Shown piece by piece: positions 50,921-60,247 of a DNA stretch of 64,000 nt. A program made the translations under genes and the position numbers. Source of the DNA: CAVQCA01 sp963763115 (GTDB taxonomy: Bacteria > Pseudomonadota > Gammaproteobacteria > UBA9214). How positions within the stretch are numbered: the stretch's first letter is position 1; the number at the start of each line of letters is the position of its first letter. Under the pieces are notes generated by a model that saw only the letters and a list, made by a program, of their open reading frames with translations, made no database searches and had not been told where the DNA came from. Location of the stretch: contig CAVXNM010000018.1 in the NCBI GenBank assembly GCA_963763115.1, forward strand, positions 26,861 through 90,860, in the 5' to 3' direction.

Positions 50921-51022
50921 CTCATGCCGAGTGATCCCTTCCATGCAATTCGCCCCCCCGGTCGTGCAGCCGGGTTACGCCCCGCAGGGCATGCGATGCC
51001 GCGGAACCGGGCAGGTGGCAGG

Positions 51023-53206
51023 ATGCGGATTAGTCTGCCAGGCAGGACGGTTTGCCTCGCTATGGCGCTGGCGCTGCTGGTCGCGGCCTGCGGAGGTGAA
51101 CCCTGGAACCGCCCCTATCCTGCGGCCCAGGCCCGCGAGAACATCTTCTTCGCTTCCTTCCAGGAGCGGCCCAATCATCTCGACCCGGCGCAGTCCTACA
51201 GTTCGAACGAAATCGTGTTCACCGGACAGATCTACGAGCCGCCGCTGCAATACCATTACCTGAAGCGTCCCTATCAGTTAATCCCGCTGACGGCCAGCGA
51301 GGTCCCGCTGCCGTATTACCTCGATGTGGACGGCAAACGACTGCCGGATGATGCCGCGGGTGAAGACATTGCCTACAGCGTCTATGACATCCACATCCGC
51401 CCGGGTATCGACTACCAGCCGCATCCGGCCTTCGCGCGGAACGGGGACGGCACGTACCGTTACCAGGCACTCGGCGCGCGTGAGCTTGAAGGCATCGACT
51501 CGCTTGGGGACTTCACGGAAACCGGCACGCGGGAACTGGTGGCCGAGGACTACGTCTACCAGATCAAGCGCCTCGCGCATCCGCACCTGCACTCGCCGAT
51601 CCTGGGACTGATGAGCGATTACATTGTCGGGCTGGGCGACTACGCCAAAACGCTGCAGGCGGCCGCCGGGTCACGTCCCGACGGAGACACGTATCTGGAT
51701 CTGCGCGACTACCCGCTGGAGGGAGCACGCGCCATCGACCGCTATACCTATCGCATCACGCTGCACGGCAAATACCCGCAACTGCTCTACTGGCTGGCGA
51801 TGCCGTTCTTCGCCCCGGTTCCCTGGGAGGTGGATCGCCTCTACAGCCAGCCTGGCCTGAAGCAGCGCAATATCACCCTGGACTGGTACCCGGTCGGCAC
51901 CGGGCCGTACATGCTGACGGTCAACAACCCCAATCGCCGGATGGTGCTGGTCAGAAACCCGAATTTTCATGGAGAAAGCTACCCGTGCGAGGGTGCGCCC
52001 GGCGACCGGGAGCAGGGCCTGCTCGATGATGCCGGCAAGCCGTTGCCGTTCATCGACCGTGCGATCTTCAGTCTGGAGAAGGAAGACATACCCTACTGGA
52101 ACAAGTTCCTGCAGGGCTATTACGATACCTCCGGCATCAGCTCGGACAGTTTCGACCAGGCCATCAGCGTCGGCGCCGGCGGCGAGGTGTCACTGACCAA
52201 AGCGATGCGCAAACAGGGCATCGGGCTGCAAACCGCCGTTGCCGCCTCCATCTATTACACCGGTTTCAACATGCTGGATCCCGTGGTCGGCGGCTATTCC
52301 GGACAGGCCCGCAAGCTGCGTCAGGCCATTGCCATTGCCGTCGATTTCGAGGAATACATTTCCATCTTCCTGAACGGACGAGGCATACCTGCGCAGAGTC
52401 CCATTCCCCCCGGGATCTTCGGTTTCGTGGAAGGTGATGCCGGGGCCGACACCGAGGTCTATGATCTGACACCCGAAGGTCCACGGCGCAAACCCATCGA
52501 GGTCGCACGCCGCCTGCTGGCCGAAGCCGGTTATCCGGAGGGACGTGATATCAGGACCGGCAAGCCGCTGGTGCTCTATTTCGACACCACGGCCACCGGA
52601 CCCGACGACAAGGCACGGCTCGACTGGATGCACAAGCAGTTCGCGAAACTGGACATACAACTCGTGATCCGCGGCACCGACTACAACCGCTTCCAGGAAA
52701 AGATGCTCAAGGGTGCGGCGCAGATCTACCAGTGGGGCTGGAATGCAGATTACCCGGATCCGGAGAACTTCCTGTTCCTGCTCTACGGACCCAACGGCAA
52801 GGCCGAACACGGCGGCGAGAACGCCTCCAATTATCACAATCCAGAGTTCGACCGCCTGTTCGAACGCATGAAGAACATGGAGAACGGCCCCGAGCGCCAG
52901 GCCATCATCGACCGCATGGTGGCCATCTTGCACCAGGATGCCCCGTGGTTGTGGGGCTTCCATCCCAAGCAGTTCAGCTTGATCCACAGCTGGTACCGGA
53001 ATTTCACCCCCAACCTGATGGCGAACAACGCCCTCAAGTACCGCCGCATTGATCCCGTCCGGCGCGCCGCCCTGCAGGCCGAGTGGAACCGCCCCGTGCT
53101 CTGGCCGATCATCGTATTTGTCGTTCTGATCCTGCTGGTCGTGCTGCCGGCCTTGATCAGTTACCGGCGCCGGGAGCAGCGGCCGGCCCGGCAGACCGAA
53201 CGCTGA
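51023..53206 (+). CDS. ABC transporter solute-binding lipoprotein (family 5) with C-terminal membrane helix
   Basis: 727 residues from ATG 51023 (AGGTGG upstream). The N-terminus is a lipoprotein signal with lipobox LVAAC (MRISLPGRTVCLAMALALLV then AACGG). The body is a peptide/nickel-type (SBP_bac_5) binding protein: NHLDPAQSYSSNEIVFTGQI, YPVGTGPYMLTVN, AQIYQWGWNADYPDPENFLF and a His/Asp-rich C-terminal lobe. Unusually, a strongly hydrophobic helix (about 693-712, LWPIIVFVVLILLVVLPALI) and a basic tail end the protein, so it seems tethered at both ends. Its stop overlaps the permease start. Confidence 0.88.
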   Translation: MRISLPGRTVCLAMALALLVAACGGEPWNRPYPAAQARENIFFASFQERPNHLDPAQSYSSNEIVFTGQIYEPPLQYHYLKRPYQLIPLTASEVPLPYYLDVDGKRLPDDAAGEDIAYSVYDIHIRPGIDYQPHPAFARNGDGTYRYQALGARELEGIDSLGDFTETGTRELVAEDYVYQIKRLAHPHLHSPILGLMSDYIVGLGDYAKTLQAAAGSRPDGDTYLDLRDYPLEGARAIDRYTYRITLHGKYPQLLYWLAMPFFAPVPWEVDRLYSQPGLKQRNITLDWYPVGTGPYMLTVNNPNRRMVLVRNPNFHGESYPCEGAPGDREQGLLDDAGKPLPFIDRAIFSLEKEDIPYWNKFLQGYYDTSGISSDSFDQAISVGAGGEVSLTKAMRKQGIGLQTAVAASIYYTGFNMLDPVVGGYSGQARKLRQAIAIAVDFEEYISIFLNGRGIPAQSPIPPGIFGFVEGDAGADTEVYDLTPEGPRRKPIEVARRLLAEAGYPEGRDIRTGKPLVLYFDTTATGPDDKARLDWMHKQFAKLDIQLVIRGTDYNRFQEKMLKGAAQIYQWGWNADYPDPENFLFLLYGPNGKAEHGGENASNYHNPEFDRLFERMKNMENGPERQAIIDRMVAILHQDAPWLWGFHPKQFSLIHSWYRNFTPNLMANNALKYRRIDPVRRAALQAEWNRPVLWPIIVFVVLILLVVLPALISYRRREQRPARQTER

Positions 53207-54183
53207 TGTTCGCCTATCTCGTCAGACGCCTCGCCTATGCCATCCCGATCCTGATCGGGGTGAACCTGCTCACCTTTTACCTGTTCTTCGTGGTCAACTC
53301 ACCAGATGACATGGCGCGCCTGCACCTCGGCGTCAAGCGCGTCACACCCGAAGCCATAGACAAGTGGAAGACAGAGCGTGGCTACGACAAACCGCTGCTC
53401 TACAATGCGGACGCAAACGCCGCCGGCCGGCTGACCGATACCATTTTCTTCGAGAAATCGCTGCGTCTGTTCGCCTTCGATTTCGGCCGCTCGGATGACG
53501 ACCGCGACATCGGCCGCGACATCCGCCAGCGCATGATCCCGAGTCTGGCGATCGCCATCCCGGTCCTGCTGGTGGGGCTGCTCATCGAGATCACCTTCGC
53601 CCTGCTCATGGCCTTCTTCCGTGGCACCTATGTCGATGTTTCCGGCGTGGTCCTGTGCGTCATCCTGATGTCCGTCTCGGCCATGTTCTACATCATCGGC
53701 GGCCAGTTCCTGCTGGGGAAGCTGCTGCGGTTGATGCCAATCTCGGGCTATGACACCGGCCTGAACGCCATCAAGTTCCTGGTGCTGCCGGTGATCATCG
53801 GGGTGGCCAGCGGCATCGGCACCGGGTCGCGCCTGTACCGCTCGTTCTTCCTGGAAGAGGCCGGCAAGGATTTCGTGCGCACCGCGCGCGCCAAGGGGCT
53901 GAACGAGGCGCGCGTGCTGTTCCGCCATGTGCTGCGCAACGCCCTGGTACCGATCGTGACCGGCGTGGTCGCGGTCCTGCCCCTGCTGTTCCTGGGCAGC
54001 CTGCTGCTGGAATCGTTCTTCGCCATCCCGGGACTCGGCAGCTACACCATCGACGCCATCAACCGCCAGGATTTCGCCATCGTTCGCGCCATGGTGTTCC
54101 TCGGTTCGGTGCTCTACATCATCGGGCTGATCCTGGTGGATGTCGCCTATACCGTGGTCGACCCGCGGGTGCGGCTGTCATGA
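53206..54183 (+). CDS. ABC transporter permease, DppB-type
   Basis: 325 residues; the ATG overlaps the preceding stop (TGATG). MFAYLVRRLAYAIPILIGVN is the DppB/OppB N-terminus. About six helices; the EAA loop that contacts the ATPase is GKDFVRTARAKGLNEARVLF. A periplasmic segment of about 80 residues follows helix 1. Forms the membrane channel with the next gene product. The stop overlaps the next start (ATGA). Confidence 0.93.
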   Translation: MFAYLVRRLAYAIPILIGVNLLTFYLFFVVNSPDDMARLHLGVKRVTPEAIDKWKTERGYDKPLLYNADANAAGRLTDTIFFEKSLRLFAFDFGRSDDDRDIGRDIRQRMIPSLAIAIPVLLVGLLIEITFALLMAFFRGTYVDVSGVVLCVILMSVSAMFYIIGGQFLLGKLLRLMPISGYDTGLNAIKFLVLPVIIGVASGIGTGSRLYRSFFLEEAGKDFVRTARAKGLNEARVLFRHVLRNALVPIVTGVVAVLPLLFLGSLLLESFFAIPGLGSYTIDAINRQDFAIVRAMVFLGSVLYIIGLILVDVAYTVVDPRVRLS

Positions 54184-55589
54184 TCCGCCCGGTCGTGCTG
54201 TGGACGGATGCGCTGCTCTATCTCCTGGTAGCCGTGGTGCTGGTGTTTGTCTTCTACGCGCGCCGGCAGCCGCACCTGCGCGCGCCCTGGCGGCAGGTAT
54301 TCTCCCACTGGCTGGCCGCGGCTTCGGCCGTGATCCTGCTGGCCTACGTGCTGATCGGCCTGCTGGATTCGCTGCATTTTCGCCTACCGCTGCCGGACAA
54401 CGGCGCGAACGGGGAGGTGCATTACGCCGTCGAGGTCCTGAGCGTGCTCGATTACCTGCTCGGCCCGGTGCGCACCCAGAGCGAGAAAACCTACTCGGCA
54501 CCGATGGCGACCCGTCTGTACACCAGGGAAGCCGTGCAGCAGGCTAACGGGGTGCAGACCCGGGAATACCTGCGCCTCGAATACGGCGGCCGGCAGCTGC
54601 GCGATCCCGCACGTGATTTCCGCCCGGATGTATTGCGCCGCGCCGCCACGGCGTTGCTGGAAACCGTGCTGGTGAGTGCGCTGCTGCTCGCGGGCATGGC
54701 CTGGCGGCAGGCACGCCGCCTCCAGTGGTCGCTGCGTGAGGTCCTGCGCGAGAGCCTGTCGCGTCGCCGCGCGGCGCCCTGGGTGGTGATCTGGATCACC
54801 GTCAATGTGCTGCTTCTGCTGTTCTTCCTGGCCGTGAACTTTGCCGCGGCCTATCACGTCTTCGGCACCGACAAGGTCGGACAGGACGTGTTCTACCAGA
54901 GCCTGAAAAGCATCCGCACCGGACTGGTGATCGGCACCCTGACCACGCTGGTCATGCTGCCGTTCGCCATCTTCATGGGGATCCTGGCCGGCTATGCGCG
55001 CGGCTGGATCGATGACGTGATCCAGTATCTCTACACCACGCTGAACTCCATCCCGCATGTGCTGCTGATCGCCGCGGCTATCCTGATGCTCCAGGTCTAC
55101 ATCGCCAATCATCCCGAGCAGTTCGAAACCACCGTGGAGCGGGCCGATATCCGCCTGCTGTTTCTGTGTATCATTCTAGGCATCACCAGCTGGACCGGCC
55201 TGTGCCGGCTGCTGCGGGGCGAGGCGCTCAAGCTGCGCGAGTCGGAATACATCCAGGCGGCCGTGAGCTACGGGGCATCGCACGCCAGGATCATCGCGCA
55301 GCATATCCTGCCGAATGTCATGCACGTCGTGTTGATCACGGTGGTGCTGGACTTCAGCGGTCTGGTGCTGGCCGAGGCGGTGCTTTCCTACGTGGGCGTC
55401 GGTGTCGATCCAACCATGAACAGCTGGGGTAACATGATCAACAGTGCCCGCCTGGAGATGGCGCGCGAACCCGTGGTGTGGTGGTCGCTGCTCTCGGCCT
55501 TCCTGCTCATGTTCGCCCTGGTGCTGGCGGCAAACCTGTTCTCGGATGCCGTGCGTGATGCCTTCGATCCGCGGCTGCATGAACGCTGA
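54180..55589 (+). CDS. ABC transporter permease, DppC-type, with long N-terminal extension
   Basis: 469 residues, against about 300 for ordinary DppC/OppC proteins. The extra N-terminal part (about 1-190) has two helices (about 7-26 and 43-65), an extracytoplasmic-looking stretch of about 85 residues and a further helix. The standard permease follows: FGTDKVGQDVFYQSLKSIRT, the EAA loop SEYIQAAVSYGASHARIIAQ and SYVGVGVDPTMNSWGNMI. It overlaps the DppB-type gene by 4 bases. Confidence 0.9.
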   Translation: MIRPVVLWTDALLYLLVAVVLVFVFYARRQPHLRAPWRQVFSHWLAAASAVILLAYVLIGLLDSLHFRLPLPDNGANGEVHYAVEVLSVLDYLLGPVRTQSEKTYSAPMATRLYTREAVQQANGVQTREYLRLEYGGRQLRDPARDFRPDVLRRAATALLETVLVSALLLAGMAWRQARRLQWSLREVLRESLSRRRAAPWVVIWITVNVLLLLFFLAVNFAAAYHVFGTDKVGQDVFYQSLKSIRTGLVIGTLTTLVMLPFAIFMGILAGYARGWIDDVIQYLYTTLNSIPHVLLIAAAILMLQVYIANHPEQFETTVERADIRLLFLCIILGITSWTGLCRLLRGEALKLRESEYIQAAVSYGASHARIIAQHILPNVMHVVLITVVLDFSGLVLAEAVLSYVGVGVDPTMNSWGNMINSARLEMAREPVVWWSLLSAFLLMFALVLAANLFSDAVRDAFDPRLHER

Positions 55590-55600
55590 AAGATGATCTA

Positions 55601-55783
55601 ACCGCAGAGACGCACGACTGCATGGATGCAGGAGATAGAGCAATGCAGGGAGGAATTGCCGAGAGGACGCAGAGTTAACATATTGTCAAACCAAAGTCCC
55701 GATAACAGATACAGTCGGGCAGTTATGGTTTATGAAGTCATTATGATTCTGATGTTCCCCCGCGTCCTCAGCGTCTCTGCGGT
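55601..55783. repeat. Intergenic element with 13-bp terminal inverted repeats, copy 1
   Basis: ACCGCAGAGACGC (55601-55613) and GCGTCTCTGCGGT (55771-55783) are exact reverse complements, with inner GAGGACGCAGAG and CGCGTCCTC also partly paired. It fills the 220-base gap between the permease and the ATPase gene and continues as GATTATATAA. A related end occurs at 59346-59366. It has no coding capacity; the gap holds nothing else recognisable. Confidence 0.65.
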
Positions 55784-55811
55784 GATTATATAAGTTCGGA
55801 CACATGGCACG

Positions 55812-57848
55812 ATGTCACAGCCCTTGATCAGACTGGAAAACCTCGCGGTGCGCCTCGGCGTCGGGGAGGGGGCTGTGCGGCCTGTCGATGGGGTCAGCTT
55901 CGAGATCAACCGGGGCGAGACCTTCGCACTGCTGGGCGAGTCCGGCTGCGGCAAATCGATGACCGCGCTGGCCATGCTGCGCCTCCTGCCGCAGCCGGCC
56001 GGACGCATCACCGGCGGGCAGGTGTATCTCGACGGTGAGGACCTGACCACGCTGCCGGAAGTCGAGATGCGCCGCGTGCGCGGCAGGCGTATCGCCATGA
56101 TCTTCCAGGAACCGATGACCTCGCTCAATCCGGTGCTCACCATCGGCGACCAGATCGGCGAGACGTTGCGCCAGCACCATGGCATGAAAGGGCGCGTCGC
56201 CAGCGCGCGGGTCCTGGAACTGCTCGATGCCGTGGGGATACCGGATGTCAAACGCCGCCAGATGGAATATCCGCACCAGCTCTCCGGGGGCATGAAGCAG
56301 CGCGTCATGATCGCGATTGCGCTGGCCGGCGAACCCGATTTGCTGATCGCCGACGAACCGACCACGGCGCTCGATGTCACCATCCAGGCGCAGGTGCTGG
56401 AGCTGCTGCAGCAGCTCCAGCGCGACACCCACATGGCCATTCTGCTGATCAGCCATGATCTCGGCATCGTGGCGGGCATGGCCGAGCGCGTGGCCGTGAT
56501 GTATGCCGGTCAACTGGTGGAGGAAGCGACGCGCAGCGGTTTCTATGCCGGGGCGCAGCATCCCTACAGCCGGCGGCTGTTCGAATCGCTGCCGGACGTC
56601 GGCAAGCGCGAGCATGCCCTGTCGACCATCCCGGGATACGTACCGCATCTCGACCACGAGTTCAGCGGCTGCCGCTTTGCCGACCGTTGCGACCGCGTCT
56701 GGGACTACTGCCGCAGCCATGTCCCGTCCTGGAACCTGGGAAGTGAGCGCCATCACGTGCGCTGCCACCTCGCGGACCCCTCGGTGCAGGCCCCCGCGGC
56801 TGTTGCCCGGGAACGCTCGCCCACACGGCATGCAGATGTCGTCGATGCGGTCGGCGGCACGCTGCTCGACGTGCGCGATCTGAAGCTGCACTTTCCCATC
56901 CACCGCGGCGTATTCAAGCGCGTGGTCGGCCACGTCCATGCGGTGGATGGGGTCTCGCTTGCCATTCCGCAGGGACGCACCCTGGCCCTGGTGGGCGAGT
57001 CTGGCTGCGGCAAGACCACTGTGGGCAAGGCTATTCTTCAGCTGCTGCGTCCCACGGCGGGCAGCGTCCGCTTTGAAGGTATCGAATTGACGCGCCTCAA
57101 GGGTGAACGGCTGCGCCGGCGCCGCCGCGATTTTCAGTTCATCTTCCAGGATCCGTATTCCTCCATGAATCCGCGCATGCGGGTGGGCGATATCGTGGAG
57201 GAGGGGATGATCGTCCAGGACATCGGTGGTTCAAGGATTGAGCGTCGCCGGCGCGTCGCTGAACTGTTCGGTCAGGTGGGGCTGACGGCGGAGCAGGTGA
57301 AACGCTACCCACATGAATTCTCCGGTGGACAGCGCCAGCGCATTTGCATCGCCAGGGCGCTCGCGGTCGATCCGCGTCTGGTGATCTGCGACGAACCTAC
57401 CAGCGCGCTGGATGTCTCGGTGCAGGCGCAGATCCTGAACTTGCTGAAGCACCTGCAGAACCGGCTAGGCCTGTCCTATCTGTTCATTACACACAACCTG
57501 TCGGTGGTGGCCTATCTTGCCGACCGCGTCGCGGTCATGTACCTGGGGCGGATCGTCGAGGAGGGACCGGTCGCCGAGGTGCTAAAGCACCCGCTGCACC
57601 CCTATACACAAGCACTGCTCTCTGTCGTGCCGAGGATCGAGGCCGACAGCGAACGCCGGGTGATCCGCCTGGAGGGGGAACTGCCGTCGCCGGCCAATCC
57701 GCCGCGGGGTTGCCATTTTCATCCGCGCTGCCCCGCCGTTATGCCAGCCTGCCGGGAACGTTATCCCGGGGAATCCGGCGACGGCGATCACCGGGTGCGT
57801 TGCTTCCTCTACCCGGCGGATACGGCTACCCGGCAAGTCGCACGATGA
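55812..57848 (+). CDS. Fused dual-ATPase subunit of peptide-type ABC transporter (DppD-DppF in one chain)
   Basis: 678 residues containing two complete ATPases. First: Walker A GESGCGKS (42-49), signature LSGGMKQR (near 157), Walker B LLIADEPTTALD. It ends in the oligopeptide-family Cys cluster (CRFADRCDRVWDYCRSH) that can bind an iron-sulfur cluster. Second: Walker A GESGCGKT (395-402), signature FSGGQRQR (near 504), Walker B LVICDEPTSALD, and a second Cys segment near the end (CHFHPRCPAVMPAC). Such fusions are known (YejF-like). Energises the two permeases upstream. Confidence 0.93.
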   Translation: MSQPLIRLENLAVRLGVGEGAVRPVDGVSFEINRGETFALLGESGCGKSMTALAMLRLLPQPAGRITGGQVYLDGEDLTTLPEVEMRRVRGRRIAMIFQEPMTSLNPVLTIGDQIGETLRQHHGMKGRVASARVLELLDAVGIPDVKRRQMEYPHQLSGGMKQRVMIAIALAGEPDLLIADEPTTALDVTIQAQVLELLQQLQRDTHMAILLISHDLGIVAGMAERVAVMYAGQLVEEATRSGFYAGAQHPYSRRLFESLPDVGKREHALSTIPGYVPHLDHEFSGCRFADRCDRVWDYCRSHVPSWNLGSERHHVRCHLADPSVQAPAAVARERSPTRHADVVDAVGGTLLDVRDLKLHFPIHRGVFKRVVGHVHAVDGVSLAIPQGRTLALVGESGCGKTTVGKAILQLLRPTAGSVRFEGIELTRLKGERLRRRRRDFQFIFQDPYSSMNPRMRVGDIVEEGMIVQDIGGSRIERRRRVAELFGQVGLTAEQVKRYPHEFSGGQRQRICIARALAVDPRLVICDEPTSALDVSVQAQILNLLKHLQNRLGLSYLFITHNLSVVAYLADRVAVMYLGRIVEEGPVAEVLKHPLHPYTQALLSVVPRIEADSERRVIRLEGELPSPANPPRGCHFHPRCPAVMPACRERYPGESGDGDHRVRCFLYPADTATRQVAR

Positions 57849-57986
57849 TTGACCGGTCAATTGAAACTCCGGCGTCTACCGGCCGACATCCGCCGGCCTG
57901 CAGGGTAGGGCGGGCCGCGCGCGACGTGATAAACTGCGCCGCGTTCAGTTGACGATCAGACTGACCTTCCGGAACCCGAGGCAACC

Positions 57987-59174
57987 ATGAGCATCACATC
58001 CTTTCATCCCCCGGTGCGTACCTTGATGGGGCCGGGTCCCTCCGATGTAAATCCGCGCATTCTCGAGGCGATGTCGCGCCCGACCATCGGGCATCTCGAC
58101 CCGGCTTTCGTCACCATGATGGAGGAGCTCAAGGAACTGCTGCGCTATGCCTTCCAGACCGGCAACCCGCTGACCATGCCGGTGTCGGCACCGGGATCGG
58201 CGGGCATGGAGACCTGCTTCGTCAATCTGGTGCAGCCGGGCAACAAGGTGGTTGTCTGCGTAAACGGTGTCTTCGGCGGGCGCATGAAGGAAAACGTCGA
58301 ACGCTGCGGCGGCACCGCCATCCCGGTCGAGGATGCCTGGGGCACGGCCGTAGATCCCGACAAAATGGAAGCCGTGCTCAAGGCCAACCCGGATGCACGG
58401 GTTCTCGCCTTCGTACATGCCGAGACTTCGACCGGCGCCATTTCGGATGCGAAAACGCTGGCGGAAATCGCCCGCCGCCATGACTGCCTGACCATCGTGG
58501 ACACGGTCACCTCGCTTGCCGGTTCGCCGCTCCGGGTCGATGAGTGGGGGCTGGACGCGGTGTACTCCGGCTCCCAGAAATGCCTGTCCTGCGTGCCCGG
58601 CCTGTCGCCGGTTACCTTCAGCCAGCGCGCACTCGATGTCATCACCACGCGCAAGCAGCGTGTGCAAAGCTGGTTCATGGATATCAACCTGGTATTGGGT
58701 TACTGGGGCGGAGGCGGCAAGCGGACCTACCATCACACAGCGCCGGTCAATACGCTCTATGCCCTGCACGAGGCGCTGGTGATTCTCAGGGAAGAGGGTA
58801 TCGAGAATTCCTGGGCGCGCCACCGGAAGAATCACGAGGCGCTCAAGGCCGGCATCGAGGCCATGGGGCTGGAATTCGTGGTGCCGGAAGACCAGCGCCT
58901 GCCGCAGCTGAATGCGGTGTCCGTGCCCGCGGGCGTCGATGAAGCCGCGGTCCGCGGCATGCTGCTCGCGGAATACAACCTCGAAATCGGCGCCGGGCTG
59001 GGCGCCATGGCCGGACGCATCTGGCGCATCGGCCTGATGGGCTATGCCAGCAACCGTACCAATGTGCTGTTCTGCCTGGGTGCGCTCGATGCGGTGCTCA
59101 CCGGCATGAAGGCGCTGATCAATCCGGGTGTCGCGGTTGAGGCGGCGCGCGCGGTGTATGCCGCATCGTCGTAA
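57987..59174 (+). CDS. Serine-glyoxylate (alanine-glyoxylate) aminotransferase
   Basis: 395 residues. Class V PLP aminotransferase; the PLP lysine is Lys198 in SGSQKCLSCVPGLSPV. The N-terminus PVRTLMGPGPSDVNPRIL and RVQSWFMDINLVLGYWG are typical of the glyoxylate-using group. It moves an amino group to glyoxylate, giving glycine, with serine or alanine as donor. Its neighbour is folD, and a glycerate kinase lies elsewhere in the window, which fits glyoxylate-serine-glycerate metabolism. Donor preference is not readable from sequence. Confidence 0.9.
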   Translation: MSITSFHPPVRTLMGPGPSDVNPRILEAMSRPTIGHLDPAFVTMMEELKELLRYAFQTGNPLTMPVSAPGSAGMETCFVNLVQPGNKVVVCVNGVFGGRMKENVERCGGTAIPVEDAWGTAVDPDKMEAVLKANPDARVLAFVHAETSTGAISDAKTLAEIARRHDCLTIVDTVTSLAGSPLRVDEWGLDAVYSGSQKCLSCVPGLSPVTFSQRALDVITTRKQRVQSWFMDINLVLGYWGGGGKRTYHHTAPVNTLYALHEALVILREEGIENSWARHRKNHEALKAGIEAMGLEFVVPEDQRLPQLNAVSVPAGVDEAAVRGMLLAEYNLEIGAGLGAMAGRIWRIGLMGYASNRTNVLFCLGALDAVLTGMKALINPGVAVEAARAVYAASS

Positions 59175-59277
59175 TTGATCGGATGCGTTGGCTACATTAC
59201 CCGACTAGAAGTGACCATCATGTCGATTTGCCGCATCGGGCAAACTGACCGATTGTCAGTCCATTTGAGCCATGTTA

Positions 59278-59358
59278 ACCGCAAAGACACATAGAATATA
59301 AAATCGTTTAGTTTGATTTTGTTAATAAGTTTCTTCGCGATCTTTGCGTCTCTGCGGT
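59278..59358. repeat. Intergenic element related to the 55.6-kb repeat, copy 2
   Basis: The right end GCGTCTCTGCGGTGAGTATAT (from 59346) matches copy 1 (GCGTCTCTGCGGTGATTATAT) with one difference; the left end ACCGCAAAGACAC (59278-59290) pairs with it imperfectly. The AT-rich middle is unrelated to copy 1. It sits immediately before folD, whose ribosome site (AGAGGA) lies just beyond. The rest of 59175-59386 shows nothing else. Confidence 0.6.
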
Positions 59359-59386
59359 GAGTATATTTCTTTCAGAGGAAACACCC

Positions 59387-60232
59387 ATGTCAGCGATAGT
59401 TCTCGACGGAAAGACCCTGTCCAGGCAGATGGAGGCAAGCCTCGCCGGGCGCGTGGCACGGTTAAAGGCTGCGTCACAGGGCAGGACGCCGATCCTTGCG
59501 ACATTGCTCGTCGGCAACGATCCGGCCTCCGAAACTTACGTCAAGATGAAAGGCAATGCCTGCCGGCGCGTGGGCATGGACTCCCTGCGTGTTGATCTTT
59601 CCGGGGTCACCACCACGGCGGAACTGCTTGCCAGCATCGATGAGCTGAACGCCAACCCGGATGTTCACGGCATCCTGCTGCAGCATCCGGTACCGGCACA
59701 GATCGACGAGCGCCGCTGCTTCGATGCCATCGCGCTGGCAAAGGATGTGGACGGCGTCACCACGCTGGGATTCGGCCGGATGGCGATGGGGGAGCAGGCC
59801 TACGGGTCGGCGACGCCCGCCGGCATCATGAAACTGCTGGCGCATTACGAAATCCCCCTCACCGGCCGGCGCGCCGTCGTCGTCGGCCGCAGTCCCATCC
59901 TCGGCAAGCCGATGGCGATGATGCTGCTGAACGCCGATGCCACCGTGACCATCTGCCACTCGCGCACCCGGGATCTCCCAGCCCTCATCGGGGAGGCGGA
60001 TATCGTCGTCGGCGCCGTCGGACGGCCGGAATTCATCAAGGGTGACTGGATACGCGAGGGCGCCGTGGTGGTCGATGCCGGCTATCACCCGGGCGGTGTG
60101 GGCGATATCGAGCTGGCTGCCGTTATCCACCGCTGCGCCGCCTATACACCGGTACCCGGCGGCGTCGGTCCGATGACCATCGCAACACTCATCGAACAGA
60201 CCGTCAAGGCGGCGGAGCAGGCGCTGCGCTGA
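59387..60232 (+). CDS. folD: Methylene-tetrahydrofolate dehydrogenase / cyclohydrolase
   Basis: 281 residues from ATG 59387 (AGAGGA upstream). Interconverts methylene-, methenyl- and formyl-tetrahydrofolate. The catalytic Tyr51 and Lys55 lie in SETYVKMKGNAC; GILLQHPVP and the NADP-binding VVGRSPILGKPMAMML and PGGVGPMTIATLIEQT are standard. It follows the aminotransferase gene across a repeat, so joint transcription is uncertain. Confidence 0.96.
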   Translation: MSAIVLDGKTLSRQMEASLAGRVARLKAASQGRTPILATLLVGNDPASETYVKMKGNACRRVGMDSLRVDLSGVTTTAELLASIDELNANPDVHGILLQHPVPAQIDERRCFDAIALAKDVDGVTTLGFGRMAMGEQAYGSATPAGIMKLLAHYEIPLTGRRAVVVGRSPILGKPMAMMLLNADATVTICHSRTRDLPALIGEADIVVGAVGRPEFIKGDWIREGAVVVDAGYHPGGVGDIELAAVIHRCAAYTPVPGGVGPMTIATLIEQTVKAAEQALR

Positions 60233-60247
60233 GTCGCCTGCCGGTGG

